Below, in pieces: positions 11,301 through 26,300 of a stretch of DNA of 64,000 nucleotides (position 1 is its first letter; each line of letters opens with the position of its first letter). A program made the translations under genes and the position numbers. The stretch is from the NCBI GenBank assembly GCA_012845835.1, contig JABAKD010000026.1, forward strand, positions 15,290,533 to 15,354,532. Reading direction: 5' to 3'. The notes below the pieces were generated by a model. It was given only the letters and a program-made list of their open reading frames with translations. It did no database searches and had not been told where the DNA came from. The stretch comes from Undaria pinnatifida (lineage: Eukaryota > Sar > Phaeophyceae > Laminariales > Alariaceae).

Positions 11301-14300
11301 TCCGCCAAAGTAATAAACACTTCCACGCCCTGAATATCGCCTCGTTGTCGTTTCAGAGCCGTCCATGCCGCTGCTGCAATTCACACCCACCCCCGTCCCC
11401 AACGCCCCCTCCTTCACCCACCACCCGCACCATCGCCTATACCTAGCACCACGCGTATAGCAAACCCCTACATCTATGGGACCTAAAGCCCTCCCCCCTT
11501 GCCCCCGGCCTCCCGCTGCTACATTCCTCCCCGTTCCCCACAAGAAATATTTATAGTTTCCACGCACAAATAGACCTGCCCCACCCGTCCCCTCCCCCCC
11601 CTTCCCCCCTTCCGGGCCCCCCTTTTGATCAAAATCAGGCCCCCACGTCCTTCAAAACTCCGCCCTCCCCTCACCGGATATTCGACTTACAGGATTCATT
11701 TGATAAACTGATGCATTTCCTTCCAAAGCTGTCACATTTTGTCCCCCTCCGTAACGGGTTTTATAGTTTCCGCGCATAGACTGCCTAACATCACCCTGTT
11801 GACCCTGATAGCTACACTGTAGTTGCAAGGGGAGTGGCCGCCCTATATCCTTATATGAGGACACACAACCCGTAATACGCACGATCGGAGGATCACGCAC
11901 AGCTTGCAAAGATGAGTTTCGACAAAAACTTCGATCTCACAGCTGGAGTGTATTTTATTTTTTATAACAAGTATAGGTGGAAACCACGATGCTCCAAGCA
12001 TATCGCGTAAAGGCTTCTTTTCAGTGATGTACCGAGTCCCTCATGCGAGTATGATTGTGTGATAGTATAGACTAGTACGATACGGAGTAGTGTATTAATA
12101 GTGTAAAGGTATGTGTGTATGTGTGCATGTATGTATGTATGTATGTATGTATGTATGTATGTATGTATGTATGTATGTATGTATGTATGTATGTATGTAT
12201 GTATGTATGTATGTATGTATGTATGTATGTATGTATGTATGTATGTATGTATGTATGTATGTATGTATGTATGTATGTATGTATGTATGTATGTATGTAT
12301 GTATGTATGTATGTATGTTGTCATTGTTGTTGTTGTTGTTCTCACATTTACTCCCATAATCAAGTCCGTGGTCACAGGAAATGCTTCAGTCACTCTGGGG
12401 CTGAGGAATACCCCAGGGGAAAGCACAAACAAACCCAACGTGGTGCACGCAGGTATATACCGCAGCTAACGCATTACATGCCTTCACCAGAATCGTATAA
12501 AAGTGAATTCAAGAGTCAGAGTGCCGGGTCCATGCTGGTGCATACGTCTCAGTACTCGCGCCCGAAAAAACCGACTTTATACCGGTCGCCACCCAAAAAA
12601 AGCTACCAAGTATGTATTGCACGTAGCACTACGCATGCGCACGACAGACGTAAGTCAATTGGAAAAAAGAAACAAGGAAAACAAAACAAGATGAGGAAAG
12701 AGGGACAAAGTAATAAAGCGAAAAAAAAACAAAAAGAAAACGAAAAACTAAAGGATAGAAAAGCGACAAGACAAGAGAGGGAAGCAAGAAGAAGAAAAGA
12801 GAAAAATTTATAGGTCATACTGACGGACCCTCTAGTAACGGACGAAAGATGGCGTTGGGATCATAGAGGCTATCACATTGAATCATCAATGGCACTGGGG
12901 ATAGCACGCAGCATTACCAAGAAGTCAGAGCGGTCTTACGCTATCCTGTGACGGCCATCGGAATGACCACAACTTTCAAGACGATGATGGCTAAACCCAG
13001 ACTTGAGTCTCCTTGGCATGACGCCTCCCTTATCCCCCCTTCCCCGCTTCCTCCTTTCCCTTCTTCCCCCCTTCCCACCTTCCCCCATTCCCCCCTTCCC
13101 CCCTTCCCCCCTTCCCCCCTTCCCCCCTTCCCCCCTTCCCCCCTTCCCCCCTTCCCCCCTTCCCCCTTCCCCCCTTCCCCCCTTCCCCCCTTCCCCCCTT
13201 CCCCCCTTCCCCCCTTCCCCCCTTCCCCCCTTCCCCCCTTCCCCCCTTCCCCCCCTTCCCCCCTTCCCCCCTTCCCCCCTTCCCCCCTTCCCCCCTTCCC
13301 CCCTTCCCCCCTTCCTCCCTTCCCCCCTTCCCCCATTCATCCATTCCCCCCTTCCCCCCTTCCCCCCTTCCCCCCTTCCCCCTTTCCCCCCTTCCCCCCT
13401 TCCCCCCTTCCTCCCTTCCCCCCTTCCTCCCTTCCCCCCTTCCCCCCTTCCCCCCTTCCCCCCTTCCTCCCTTCCCCTTTTCCCCCATTCCCCCCTTCCC
13501 CCCTTCCCCATTTCCCCCATTCCCCCCTTCCCCCCTTTTCCCTCATTCCCCCCTTCCCCCTTCCCCCCTTCCCCCCTTCCCCCCCTCCCCCCTTCCCCCC
13601 CCACTTCCCCCCTCGCCCCGCCCTTCCCCACCTCCCCCCTCCTCCCGACCGCTTAGAGATTTCGACGATACATGGCGCTGCCGCAGCCTTTGCGCGTCGC
13701 GCTTCAGCTTTGTGATTCTCCGTTTTATGCCAATTCCGCGTGAACAACTCGGCTCCCTCCTCCACTCGTCGAAACCATCTGCCAGCCTTCAGAGCATCCT
13801 CTCGACTCCCTTCGAATATATGTTCAAACCCAAAAATATCCTTGTCAAGATTATCCATCCAGTCTTTCTCGTTTAATGCCCTTACCCCCAGCAAGCTCCC
13901 CAAACAACACCTTCTGTGGCAGACGCTCCTCCGCCATACGTGCTACAAATCTCGCAAAAAATATCCCCCGTATGCGCGCTATCACCTTTATGCTCTCGGA
14001 CGCTGTCTTGGCAAGCGCGTCGGCCTGGGGTGTGGTCGTTGCGCTTCTTTTGTGTGTATGATATGATATGATATGATAGTTCAAATACAGCAGTAGATAA
14101 GCGTACCCCTCTTACAGGAAGTTACGCCGTGGTCCTAACATGAAGGCGTTCTGCTATACGGGTAGCAGATTTGTTTTCTCAACTCTTATATGGACTACGG
14201 GGCTTCGTGCCCTACACCAAAAATCCTCCATTCGTTGCTTGGTTCGCCTTTCGACCCTATCGTTTACAAGGCCATGGAGTTGCTCATCGTGTTTAGCAGG

Positions 14301-17300
14301 TAGTATATAGTGCTGATTTGTGTCCATCTCGGAGATCAAGTGCATCAGGCCACAAACGTCAACATGGACGGTTTGTCCTCGCTGTTTCGAAATCGGTTGT
14401 CATCTTCACCACCATCATCAAACAAGTTGGGAATGTGATACTCCCGGAATCTTGCATATCTTGCACGTCGAGATTGTATGACGGATTATGCGTAGAATAA
14501 TGCTCTACTTCTATCGTATACGAAGCATTTGTTCGTTCACAACTCATGGTTAAATGGCGTATACGGTAGAGGTGTGTTATAGTCTATGCTTTTCCTGGCC
14601 CTTCTAACCCATTGAGAGGATATTCACAAGTACTCATTTCTTGACCAAAATAAGGGCCTTGGGAAAAAGTTAAAAAAAAAAGTGAACTCCGATGGAAAAT
14701 CCCGCGGCATCCATACCCCATAATGAGACTGCCAAACAAAAATTAAAGTGTGACGATGTAGGGTTGAGGTGAGTTGAAGCGTTTTTCAGTCCACTCAGAA
14801 ACGGATTTAGCAAGTAAGTATGATTTAGCATGTATGATTTAGCAAGTATGATTTAGCATGTATGATTTAGCAAGTATGGTTTAGCAAGTATGGCCTACGT
14901 CCACGGTAGCTGGCATCTCACGCCGCACATCGATGTTACACGGTATATCCGATCAACTTCAAACGAGATTTTAGTTATCGAAACCTGCTATTTTGAGAGC
15001 TTTATCGATTGGGTGTATATATTTCCTTTTTAAGGGTTGGCTGATATGCTTCATACCCACGAGCCCCGTGTGTACTTGAGGCCAGTAATTCCCCGGCACA
15101 TCGTGCTCATTGTCGCCCCGTCGTGTGTGCTGTCGTTGTCGCTCAGGTATCTTAGCGACAATCTGCTCACGACCATTCCCTCGGGCCTCTTCGCCGGCAT
15201 GGAGTATTTGCATACTTTGTGAGCATCCCACGGAAACGTATTAGGCAGTTGTCGCGAGCATTCCCCTATTGTACAGCGCGGTGACCGCATCCAGTAATCG
15301 GTTAACCATCCGATCAAGTGTCCGCTTCCGAGTGGCTCAATCAATTGGTTGCGTATGCAGTTGCTGAACGGGTGATCGTTTTGGCCTGGTAATGTTGTGT
15401 TGGGAAACGCCTGTTTCTGTCACAAACAGGTCGTAGCTGAGACGACACCGACGCACCGGTAACATCCTGCGACCAAAAAGTTGTAGATGTGTTACTTTTT
15501 CAAGGTGCGGGGAGTGTGACATGACCGCTGACGGTCATCAGTGACTCCCCACAATTTTGACATTTTTTTGGGGTATCCGCAGTGACAAATTCGCCTGTTA
15601 TTCACGGTGTCGAGCACGAGATTCGTTGCAGGAGTCAATACTGGCAGCTAAGAAACCATGTACGCGAAGGAGACGTTTCGACGGGCGAGCGCTCATTATT
15701 TCACCTTCGCCTTAGACATTGCTCCTTCACGCCGCTTGTGAATTCTTACTTGTTCGGGTAAGCCAGCGAGTTTACCAATGTTGTTTGGTTGTGAAGAAGT
15801 TTAATCAAGTGTGTAACCAACCACATTTTTTCCTAGCTGGAAAAATGGGCCACGGCAAGTTCTAAGTGAACATGCCTTTTGATGTTGATGCCCGTGCCTG
15901 CTTCAGTCCGTACATGCTCGGGACTCCGAAACGTACGCCGTAGTTGCAGTCGACAACAAACGAGATGTGAACGTGGCCTCTACGCCGTAAGTTGCAGTCG
16001 ACCACAAACGAGATGTGAAAGTGGCCGCTGGCAAATACTGGACTTGGGGTCCGGTTAAGACAATGGCCACCTACCCCGGAGATCACGGCAAGCTTTGCCT
16101 AGTTTTGGTTCACCTAGTAGAGTCTCCTAGTATACCCTGCTTGTCGCTGCTCGTTTCCCTTTTGCCCTCGGCAACATCCAGGTCCCTACACAACAACGAC
16201 CTGACGACGCTTGCGCCAGACATCTTCGACGATTTGGTCAACATGGAAAAGCTGTGAGAATCCCATCAATCGTGCAGTTGCTCCAAGCGGTCTTGGATTG
16301 CAATGTCGGCTTTTTACAGCCGGCTGTTTGCTACCAAAAAGTCTAATATGGCCTAATGAGTCCCTTCTCCGCAGTGGTACAGGCTTGACGAGCCACCACC
16401 ATGTGCTGAGTTCACATGCGGGAATGATTGCAATCACGTCTATTTGAGTGGGAGCCGCATTACGAGGTATCCCAGCAGAAACTTTAATGCCGGCCGGTTC
16501 ATCTCGGTAATCCTACAACCATACACTGATTAAAAATATTGTTACATCCAAATTACACGCTGCTTGTTGGGGCGACAACGGAAATATTTTGTTAAACCGG
16601 GCCAACCGGCCGAAAATGTTCGCGGTGACTTAATACCTGGCCTGACCTGGCACCTGGTACGTGCATTGAATAATGCTTTTCGGGACAAATATAATATTGC
16701 CGATGTCATGTGACGCACGCACCTTCTCCACCCATGCTTGCAAACGGGTGAACAATGTACGGCAAACCTATCAGCATAATGCTCAGACCCCAACACGTTA
16801 ACGCGCCAGAACTGCCAGCGGGTGTACAAGTTACAATAAGAACTGTACAGACGGTGGGCGGCAGATTTGTGCCTGTACGGAACTTCTTGCGCTCACAGGT
16901 TTCATTGTGGCGTGCACGTGCTTACCTGGTTGCGAGGGAGCCCGGAAACAGCGTAGACGTGTACACGCAAGACACTTGCCGACCAGCGATGGCCGTTGTG
17001 CGAGCGATTACCACGGTGTAATTTTCCTCCTCCCCGCTCGTAGCATTGCGGTATGTCTGGGAGAATATAAAAACGTTGCAGTTAGAACGATTTAAGCATA
17101 AGGCAACACAACGAATGTTCTCGTTCCAAAACAATGTGATGTTGAACTGAAATGGAGCGCATCATGTGCTATATGAAAACGTTTGCCGCTCTTGATTGCA
17201 GCCCCTGCTTCAGCCCAAGTATATACGGGGTGCCCAAAACCTGCACTCAATCCGATCGACACTGGTTACGAACGAAACACGGTAGACACTAATTATGACA

Positions 17301-20300
17301 TACACACGACACAGTGTGCCAGCTTTGAGCTGACGAGCTCGCCTGCGCAACCACCGACAGCACCAACGAAATACGCGACGAACATACCCTCGTTACCCCG
17401 TGTTAGTCGTCGCGCATATTGTTTTTCCGGTTTTGGTTCGTCAAGTACCTGTTTGGCAACGAACTCACGAACTGTTCCCTCGGGCGTCGCGAACTTGTTT
17501 TGCCCGTTGTGGTCCATCAGGTACCTGTACGGCAACGAACTCACCACCCTTCCTTCAGGCGTCTTCGATGGTACGGGGTCCCTTTCCTACTTGTGAGCAT
17601 TCAGGTCGTTGTGGGTATTTCTATTCTCAGGAAGTTTGCAATGGCTTGTTAACGGCAGTGACCGATTTTCACATCGAGCAGTCAGCGAAGAGCATTGACA
17701 ACCATGGTTCAACGGTGGCCAGGCTTTTTGTCATTGGTTGGGGTGATCTTGTGGTTGTATCTGCTGGGAGGCAGTTTTAGGAAGATTGTCCTTGTTCCGG
17801 TTTCTTACTCTACGTCACCACTTTTTATATATTGTGCATAATTGAATAGATTTATTCGCATTGATGCTCCGAAACCAACCAGTACACGACGAAACAGTTG
17901 TACCGCGACGGAGCCATCATTCAAAGGTGTACCTAACAGTCTGTGGCATCCCCGCTCGCAATAATTATGCCCATTGTTAACACGCACCCGGTGAACAAGG
18001 TGTTAAAGTGAACTCGCGTCAACCAAGTACTGAAAGTCATTGACAAGCTACATGCAAGGCAATTGCCGCAATGCCTGCCATTTTTTAGGGTGGAGCAAAA
18101 TTTGAACACATCCTGATGCTAGTATCTCAAACTCTTTGCAATTCAGCGATGGTAGTTAAAACATTTCAAAGGTAGACCGATCAATCACATTTTTCATCGC
18201 ATGATGAGCGGGAACCGATACAGCATGTATTGTATGGAAGCTCGCCCTGTTTGCGAGGCCCGCCACCGTATATTCGTGCACATGGACACGGTCAATACAA
18301 AACATTATTTGTCTTATCATCACGAGATTTTGACGTGATAGATACGAACAATAACTTACAGAGCGATACCCGCGAACATCAAACGTTCCCGAAAAATATA
18401 TTTCTTCCGGGAACAACGTTTTTTCGGTCTTCTTGCCTCCGCGTTAACCGTCGGTATCATGCAGGGACATACGAACCAACGACCTCGCCAGCCTTCCTTC
18501 GGACGTATTCGCCGGTGTGGCCGCGCTGGAAACCTTGTGAGCATGCAAAAATGTTGATCTGGCGGGTCTCGATACACGCTTCCTAATATCAGTTGGCGTG
18601 TTCCACCCCAAATTATCGCAGACGCTACACACGTGTGTGGCTACCTGGAGTGGTTGGCTGATTCTACCGTTGTGTCCACCCAAAACAACCGATTGTCCTT
18701 AATGCCATAACGAACGTCTCATGGCTGCTCCACTCGACGGAGGATGCTATGGAAAGCATCTCTTCAAACATATTCTTGTTCGCCAAAGGCAAACGAACGA
18801 TGGCGTCGGGGTGCCAAGGGGTATAGAACTTCAGGAGCTACAAGCGGGAGCTGGGTTTGAAACCGGAGATTCTGTTAAGAGGAAAATTGGAGAGGCTACG
18901 GGAGAACAACTCGGTAGCCGAGTCTGGACAGAAAATGTATCGTTCCTTCTAGTCTATACCATTTGGCAAAATGGTGTTCCGGTGGGCTACTGCCTGGTGA
19001 CCATATACTGTCATACTATTTATGGTAAGGTTTACCTAGGGTAGCTGGAAGCTCATTGGTGCAAGGACGTTAAGCTGTGACCCGCGAGGCCCCCATAGGT
19101 GTCTCGTTTCGATCGAATCAAGTGTGGAAAAGCTGATTATTTCTCCGTGAGCTGGCGATTGTCGCTTCACGCCGAATCGTGTATTCGATCTCCATAGTAT
19201 TTGAACTTCAGACGAAACGCGTTGTTGGGGGGAACACGTGTTTCGCACATGTACCACAAACCCAAGCAATGAAAGATTAGAAATGTAATGTATTGTTTCG
19301 ACAGTATTCTGCACTCTCTTTTTGCGAACCCCGACTTTGGCACCTCCAAGCTCCTGCGAGTCGGTAAGTGTGCACAAGACCATCGTTGATATTGTTTCCA
19401 ACTGTGTAGCCTTGAGGGAATAAGAAGAGTGATTTGTTTCCGGAGCCATCCCACGGTATGGGTGCAGCATATTCCAAGAAATACTTGAGCTCAGGACTGA
19501 CATGAAGAGCTAGGTCAATATCAACATCTGATCAACATCATCGCCGGTAACATGACTTTAAAAGGCATTCCTTCGCACAACCCGTCCAAGCTTATGCCCC
19601 ATAATCCCATAATCATAAAACAAATTATGCTCGTAAGATCATTAGTGAAGTATACTATAACCGATAGTTTCTAACTTGAAGAGCTCATCGCGGGCAAGGT
19701 ATACCTTATTTTGGCTCTAAACGTGTCACCCCTACCGAGGAATGACTCTCCGACGACTTAGAACTCTACTACAGACCACGCGAAACCTTATGTGGAGGCT
19801 CACCCGGCGATGGACACCCGGGTTGGTTTCATATCAATCCTTAAACGACCCGTCAGCATCGTCATTGCCACCGATGCCCAATAAACTAAGTAACGGCAGC
19901 TACGGCCGTCCACAGCGACAGCGTCGTAAATTTTGCTGATGACCCACCGGACCCAGCGATCACCAATATCTTCTCGGACATGTGGAGTAGGAGTACTTTT
20001 AAGGGTCCGCGGTGTCCGTCGTCGTGCTCTCGCGCTTGCCGTTGTGAACTACCAGGTTGCTATTCGGCAACCAATTGACGAGCCTTCCCCCAAGCATCTT
20101 CGCTGGTTTGGGCTCCCTTTCTTACCTGTGAGTACCTGAACAAACCAGTGTAGGTGGTTATTACAGACGTTACTTGGTTTCAGCGAACGGTGTTAACACC
20201 GAAGAAAACCTTAAAGAACAGGAAAAATTGTGTATATACGGCTGGCTTGGGTTGAACGGGCGAGAATTCCACCCGTATCTTGTGTATTGAGGAGGTTGCG

Positions 20301-23300
20301 GACGTGTCGGCATTGAGTGCCTAACAAAACTCGTTGTATCGGTAATGTTTTATTAATGTACATGACACAGGTGCACCAGGGCGTTACTCCAACAAGGAAG
20401 AAAAAACACATTCCGTTTAACGGAGTCCGTGGTCGCAAGATTAGCGCAGATCAACGCTACGGTAATGGGGTACCCCCAATGTTCGCTTCCGGGTCAAAGC
20501 CAAAAAAGGGAATAGTACTAGAGGTATACCCTTTTTTGGCATTTTTATATATTTTTTGGCTTTGACCCAGGAGTGACAAATGAGGGTACCCCCCTGTCGT
20601 AGCCTTGATAGGTATACCCGTTTTAGGCTTTGACCGGGGAGTGAAAATTGGGGGTACTCTCCTACCGTAGCCTTGATCAGAAATCACAGGTACCTGGCGC
20701 TGATCGCAGGACGTCATATTTCGCAACTGGTTTCCCCAACATAATTTCCTACTTTATGCAGTTGCGGGGCACAAGGATTCGGTTATACTGATGTAGAACA
20801 CAACCGATCTGGTCAATATGCATACATAAGATACCGGCCGACAATCCATTACTCCTATTCTCTACATTTCGAATATTTCCCGTGTCCAATGAGCTCGCAT
20901 TTGGCGTCAAGAGCTCCCGCAAAAGACCTGGCAGCCAGCGACCTTTGCTATCATGTCCATGCTGATGTAAACCACTTTCGGTTTCGGCTCGTGTGGTAGT
21001 TTGGGTATGCAATTTTAGTTCTTGTAATATCCTTCTTACTCTCCAGCTCGACCGGGTTATGCTATTGTTTTTCCTGAAGTACTTCTGGACAAGCCGCTGT
21101 TTTTTTTCCTGAAGAACTTCTGGACAAGCCGCTGACACAAGTGTTTTTTTCTTTCTCATCTCCAGTTTTCGCCTTCGTTTTGATCGCGCGAATCGTGAGG
21201 AACTTCCACCCTTCGGCCTAACTTGTCGTCTATATGCATCGACTTTCACCACGTCAAGCCATTGTTATTTCCGTCTGTCGATTTGAAATACATAAGCCAT
21301 ATGGTAAGACTCGAACCTACGACCTCGACCCCTCTAGGTAGGCAACAATATTGTTAGACCACCGGCGACGGCGAATATTTTATGCGGGCTCGTAACCAAC
21401 GCGATATTTCCGGTCGCGTCCAAACGTGAATTGCTAGCCACTGCCGGCTCATGGACGGCTTCTTGCTTCTCCTTACCCGGCTGACCCGTGTGATCAAGCG
21501 ATGACAGCAAGCATCGCTAGGATTTATAGTGACGTTGACAACCCTCCGTGTACGCATTGTGTCTCGTCACGCCTTCGCCTGTGCCTTCGCGATCAATCAG
21601 GAACCTCAACGCCAACCAGTTGACGACCCTTCCTTCAGGCGTCTTTGCTGATTTGGAGGCGCTGGAGTTCCTGTGAGCATCCTCCCACCAAGACGTACCG
21701 GGGGTTGTTGCAAGCGTTCGAAATATATTATGCTGTTTCCTCTATGAGCTCTTTGTCCAGAAGGATGACGAGCATGACCAAGCAGGTTGGTCGGTGTTTT
21801 GAGGTCCGTGATGACATATTTCTTCCACTGGGTTCGCGAACCATGTCGCGATGGTTGTCGCCAACTGTCATGGTCGACATTAAATTGGACTGCTGGTTTC
21901 AACGGGACACCAATAGCGCTTCAAGTGTGTAGTCCTCGTTTTAAAATGATTATTAAAGGGCATCACGGCTCAAGACATTCGGTCGACGTCTAACTTGCTA
22001 CTGAGATTCCACAGTGTAAAAAAAAAATGACGTTTCATTGGGGTGCACGAGAGGTCAGCTTGCGTCGACGAAGAACAAACAGCTACCCTAAACATGGGCT
22101 GCGCCAGGCTTGGTTCATGGGCTTAATATGTCCGGACCCCATCCAGCCGGCAATAGTCGCTCCAACGTAAAATTCCGCAAGTAAATGCACAGAGGATTTC
22201 TCCGTACGTCGCTGCATTACGTTGTGGGTTACTAGCCATTTGTTGTGGCTTAGAGCAGCAACAACAGGCGTACAAAATCACGCGCTCTGTTTGCCATGGC
22301 TCTAATTACGATTATGATCTTATCGGTTTTTGTTGGTACCCCTTTTCTCGTTAACTTTCGAAACCGCTGCAACATAAAACGCGTAGCAAGCTTGTTGGTG
22401 GTGGTCGGACACAACATCACAGCTTGAGGTAAACTCGACGAACAACTTGATTTCAGCAATCTCGATCTGAGTTACACCGCGAGATGTCCATCGCGGAAGA
22501 CTTCCGAATATGTGATGGGTGCGTCTGTTTCGCAGTTGATGTTTGCGGGCAGCGTTCGGACATTGAGACAGTTGAGATCGACGTGAAATGAACAGTAGTA
22601 TCAATGGCTAGAACATGACAACGTGTTTCAGCGTACAGCTGCCCCTCTGTACAGAGCGACTTCCGCGAACACCAACCAGCTGTAACAATTCAATACTCTC
22701 CTGCATACGGCATGTTTTGCCCCAACGTTCGCTTTTTCCGTCGTTGTTATTCAGGTACCTAAGTGTCAACGATATCACCAACATTCCTTCAGACGCCTTC
22801 TCTGGTTTAGAGGCGCTGGAATACTTGTGAGCATGACTATCCGTTGTGCAGGCGTTTTTCATGGGTATATTATGGTTTGGACTGCCCTAAATAAAAAACC
22901 ACGTTGTGAGGCATTCCCACAAAAGGATCGACCGTGCTGTGTGTCATGCTTAACTTGTAGCGTTTTCTCGTGCACCCCATCTCGGGAGAACTGCCGGCAA
23001 GTCGGACTCTGTCATCTTACTGTTGCTGTCACTTGTTGCGATTGAAATTGCAGTGGTTCGCCGATGAACGTGAACCTACCACCTACCACATGATCCACGT
23101 GGTTGCTCTTCATATGTGTATCGTGTGCGGAGTCGCCACTCGTGGTAATGGTTCGACGACAAAGCCCGCACCCGGTGTCAACAGTGGACTAATGCTACGG
23201 TAGCGGATGGATTACCCCCTTTTGACCACACGTTTTCAGTGGCTCTGTATCACTCGAACGAAGAACCATCCTGCCTCTTGCGGTGACAGTCTCTCTTTCG

Positions 23301-26300
23301 TTCGTGCTGTTTCACATTCTCGATATAAATTCGAGAAAGGGATGGTAGCTACACGCCGCACCAAATCAATCGCTCAACGTGTTTTTGTCGGTGAGGTACA
23401 GAGTCACTCGCGCACGAGTGGCTCAGACTCGGAAGTGAAATTTGTAGGTACCCCCCGTGCCGCTTCCATGATCAGCGCAGTACGAAAATTTATCAGTCGT
23501 GGCGCACACGCACTCGACTTGTGCCAAGTAACGATGAAGAACGTAAAGACAAAACGTAGACAGCGTATTTCTTCAACCTCTTCCGTGGGTGTTTGGTGTG
23601 CAGTATCACCTCAGATCGCAATACATCTTCGACGGAAAATACGCTGCTGGTTTCGTCGCACTGCTATTTTTCGCTGTGGCATATACGTTGTTATTTTGTA
23701 GCGATGTTAGACGGCATGAAATGCAGGCGTAAGCACGCAAAGTGACTAGGCAACCAATGGCGCCCACGTCTTTAAATGCATGCCGCATCTGCCTCGATTT
23801 TTGTATCTCATACCTCCTGCATGTCTGTTAAATTTGTCAAGCACGTTGTTGCCGCTCAGCCCTAATTGCACTTGGAGGCATACCTACTAATCATACGTCC
23901 CCCACAACCTTTAATAGCGCTGACCTAAACCCCGACGTTCTTGTTTGGAGTTTCGACCTCCTGTACATGAACGTACCTGTCTCAAGCACTACACGCACGC
24001 CGCTCCAAGCGCTGCAATTGTTTCGGTCGACATGAACTAACGCGTAGAAGACAGGCCTGCCTTATGCACGGCATCGTGCCTCGGGTTATAGTTGGACTCT
24101 TTGACCTAGAGACCATCGCTAAAACGACTCTGGTATTGACGCGTGAAAACATCTCATGGGATGCACAATGCTTATCGTCGCGATTACGCGTTTGCTGTCG
24201 TGGATATTGCAGGAACCTCGACGGGAACCAGCTGTCGTCCCTACCCTCAGGTCTATTTTCTGGTATGAAATCACTACACAGTCTGTGAGTATCCCAGAGA
24301 GCCATATAGTAGAATGTTGATGCATACATTATGTGACTTCTTTACGCAGTTCTCACAGCGACACACCGAAGAAACGTGTCGTTAAGCATGGCAGAGGCCG
24401 CGCGTCGATTTGTCTGTGGTTCGGGCGGATTTTGTGATGCAGTATGTGTTAATAGTTTCAGCTCCAGAAATGTTTCCGCGGTGCCCATTTCGGAGACCCC
24501 GTGGTACGGGTGTCACCACGCGTTTCAACTGTATATAGACCGGTGAGTTGGTTCCAAATTACAAGGAGAGAGATATCAGACGTTGTTTGCTCATCATTTC
24601 AAGGTGTATCTGAACAACGCGTTAGCTCGCAAACCCTGTTGACGCCAGATTTATCACGCGTTGTCCACGACGACTCCCAATAATTGAATCATATTTGGCG
24701 TACATAACTTTTCGTGAGCTCCTAGCGATCAGAGGGGGCGCTACATTTTCCCCGCATGATAGATTCAATCGGTAGATGTGTGGCTTTTGGCTTGTCGTTT
24801 GAGCGTCGGCCGGTGATACTCGCTCAGCTGGGGTTATACTCACTCGACGGTTTAATGTGACCCGGCTTCGACAATTCATTTGATTCGCAAGTTGATACTT
24901 CTGAAAGCGACGCACAAGACTTTAGCTTGTATATATAGCAAGAAGGCGAGCAACGTTAGTGATGTGCCTGCAAAAAACGTTCTTGATGGCTACGTTTTTG
25001 ACGGATTGCGGTGTCTTCTTTGTCCACTTCGCTTCTCAGCATTCAAGTACATGTACAAGTAATCGAGTTGGATGTCATCTTCAGGTTGGTGTTGTTGGTC
25101 TGATATATTCCAGTCTTGAGACAATGGTTTCCAACTGGGTAATGTAATATATGCATCAACAGATCCTATGTGGAGGCTCACACCGTTATTGTTGCCAGCA
25201 TATTTTTCGATTGTGCGTGCACCAGGCTCTTCAATCCTTGCGACGGGCCTGATTTCCTCCAAAACGAAATGTTGTAACTACTGCTGGCACGTGCACTACC
25301 TCGTGGTTTAGGCTTAGAACTGACTAGCTTAACCGAACAACCACAGCGAGCACCATCATAATTTAATAGCAGTTCTAAGACCCCTGACGTATCCGCGATG
25401 TATATTAATTGTGACTCATTCGCGCCTGTTTGCCGTCGGGATTTCCTAGGATTCTCTTCAGCAACGTGATCACGGCCCTTCCCGCGGACGCCTTCGCTGG
25501 TTTGCAGGGGCTGGAAACCTTGTGAGCATCCTAAGAAGTAATTGTGGGGCGTTGTTTCAATCGCTATGTTGATGAACCGAGAGGTGTTTCCTCCAAGCAA
25601 ACACTCCACCAACCCGTCACGTTTTTCCTGGCCGGGGTTTGGTTTCTGCAAGGGCATGTGATCAGACCTATCCCACGGTCGGGGTGCATGAGATTCTAAC
25701 AAGTCCCTGAGATCCTGACGGAAGCAGCTCAATGACTCACCCGATACTAAATGATTTCGGAGTCATTCGTTGCCACAACCCGACCGCCTTGGGCCTAAAA
25801 CAATATTCACCCACTCGTGAAATAACTTGATCAATTACCAACGCATAGTTCCTCCATTGAGGAGCTCAATCAGACAGGTACGACATTATTAGTTTATCCA
25901 ACATCTGCGACCCCTACCGCACTGTACCACGCTAAAAAGGGTTGATTGCTCACGTTTAACGGCCGAAATGTACCCCGTTATTTCCCGCGTGTGGGAACTC
26001 TGACGCAACGTAGGGTTATGAGCGGCCACCGCTTCTTTCCAGTCGTATATCAAGAGCATGGATCGTTGGCTGTCCTCTAATTCAAGAGGGGGAAATGGTT
26101 GCACTGACCATGTGCTAAATGTGCTCAGCACTCTTTTGTAGGAAATAGACAGGGTTTGCGATATATATAGCTGTACCGTTCTCGCTGTACGACACTGCGC
26201 TGGACAGACGAAACAGCCGTGGCTCGCGAGAGTATACCGGTTAACGTTGCAACATTTTGGTTGCTGATAATGATTGTCTCGAACCTCTGGGTCGATGTTT

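Noticed and set aside
12936-13715. Long Pro-Ser and Gly-rich frames up to 255 codons
   Set aside because: They derive entirely from the CCCCTT-type minisatellite.
20749-21252. Minus-strand basic frame of 167 codons
   Set aside because: Spans a 35-bp duplication and T-rich sequence, shows no domain; likely fortuitous.
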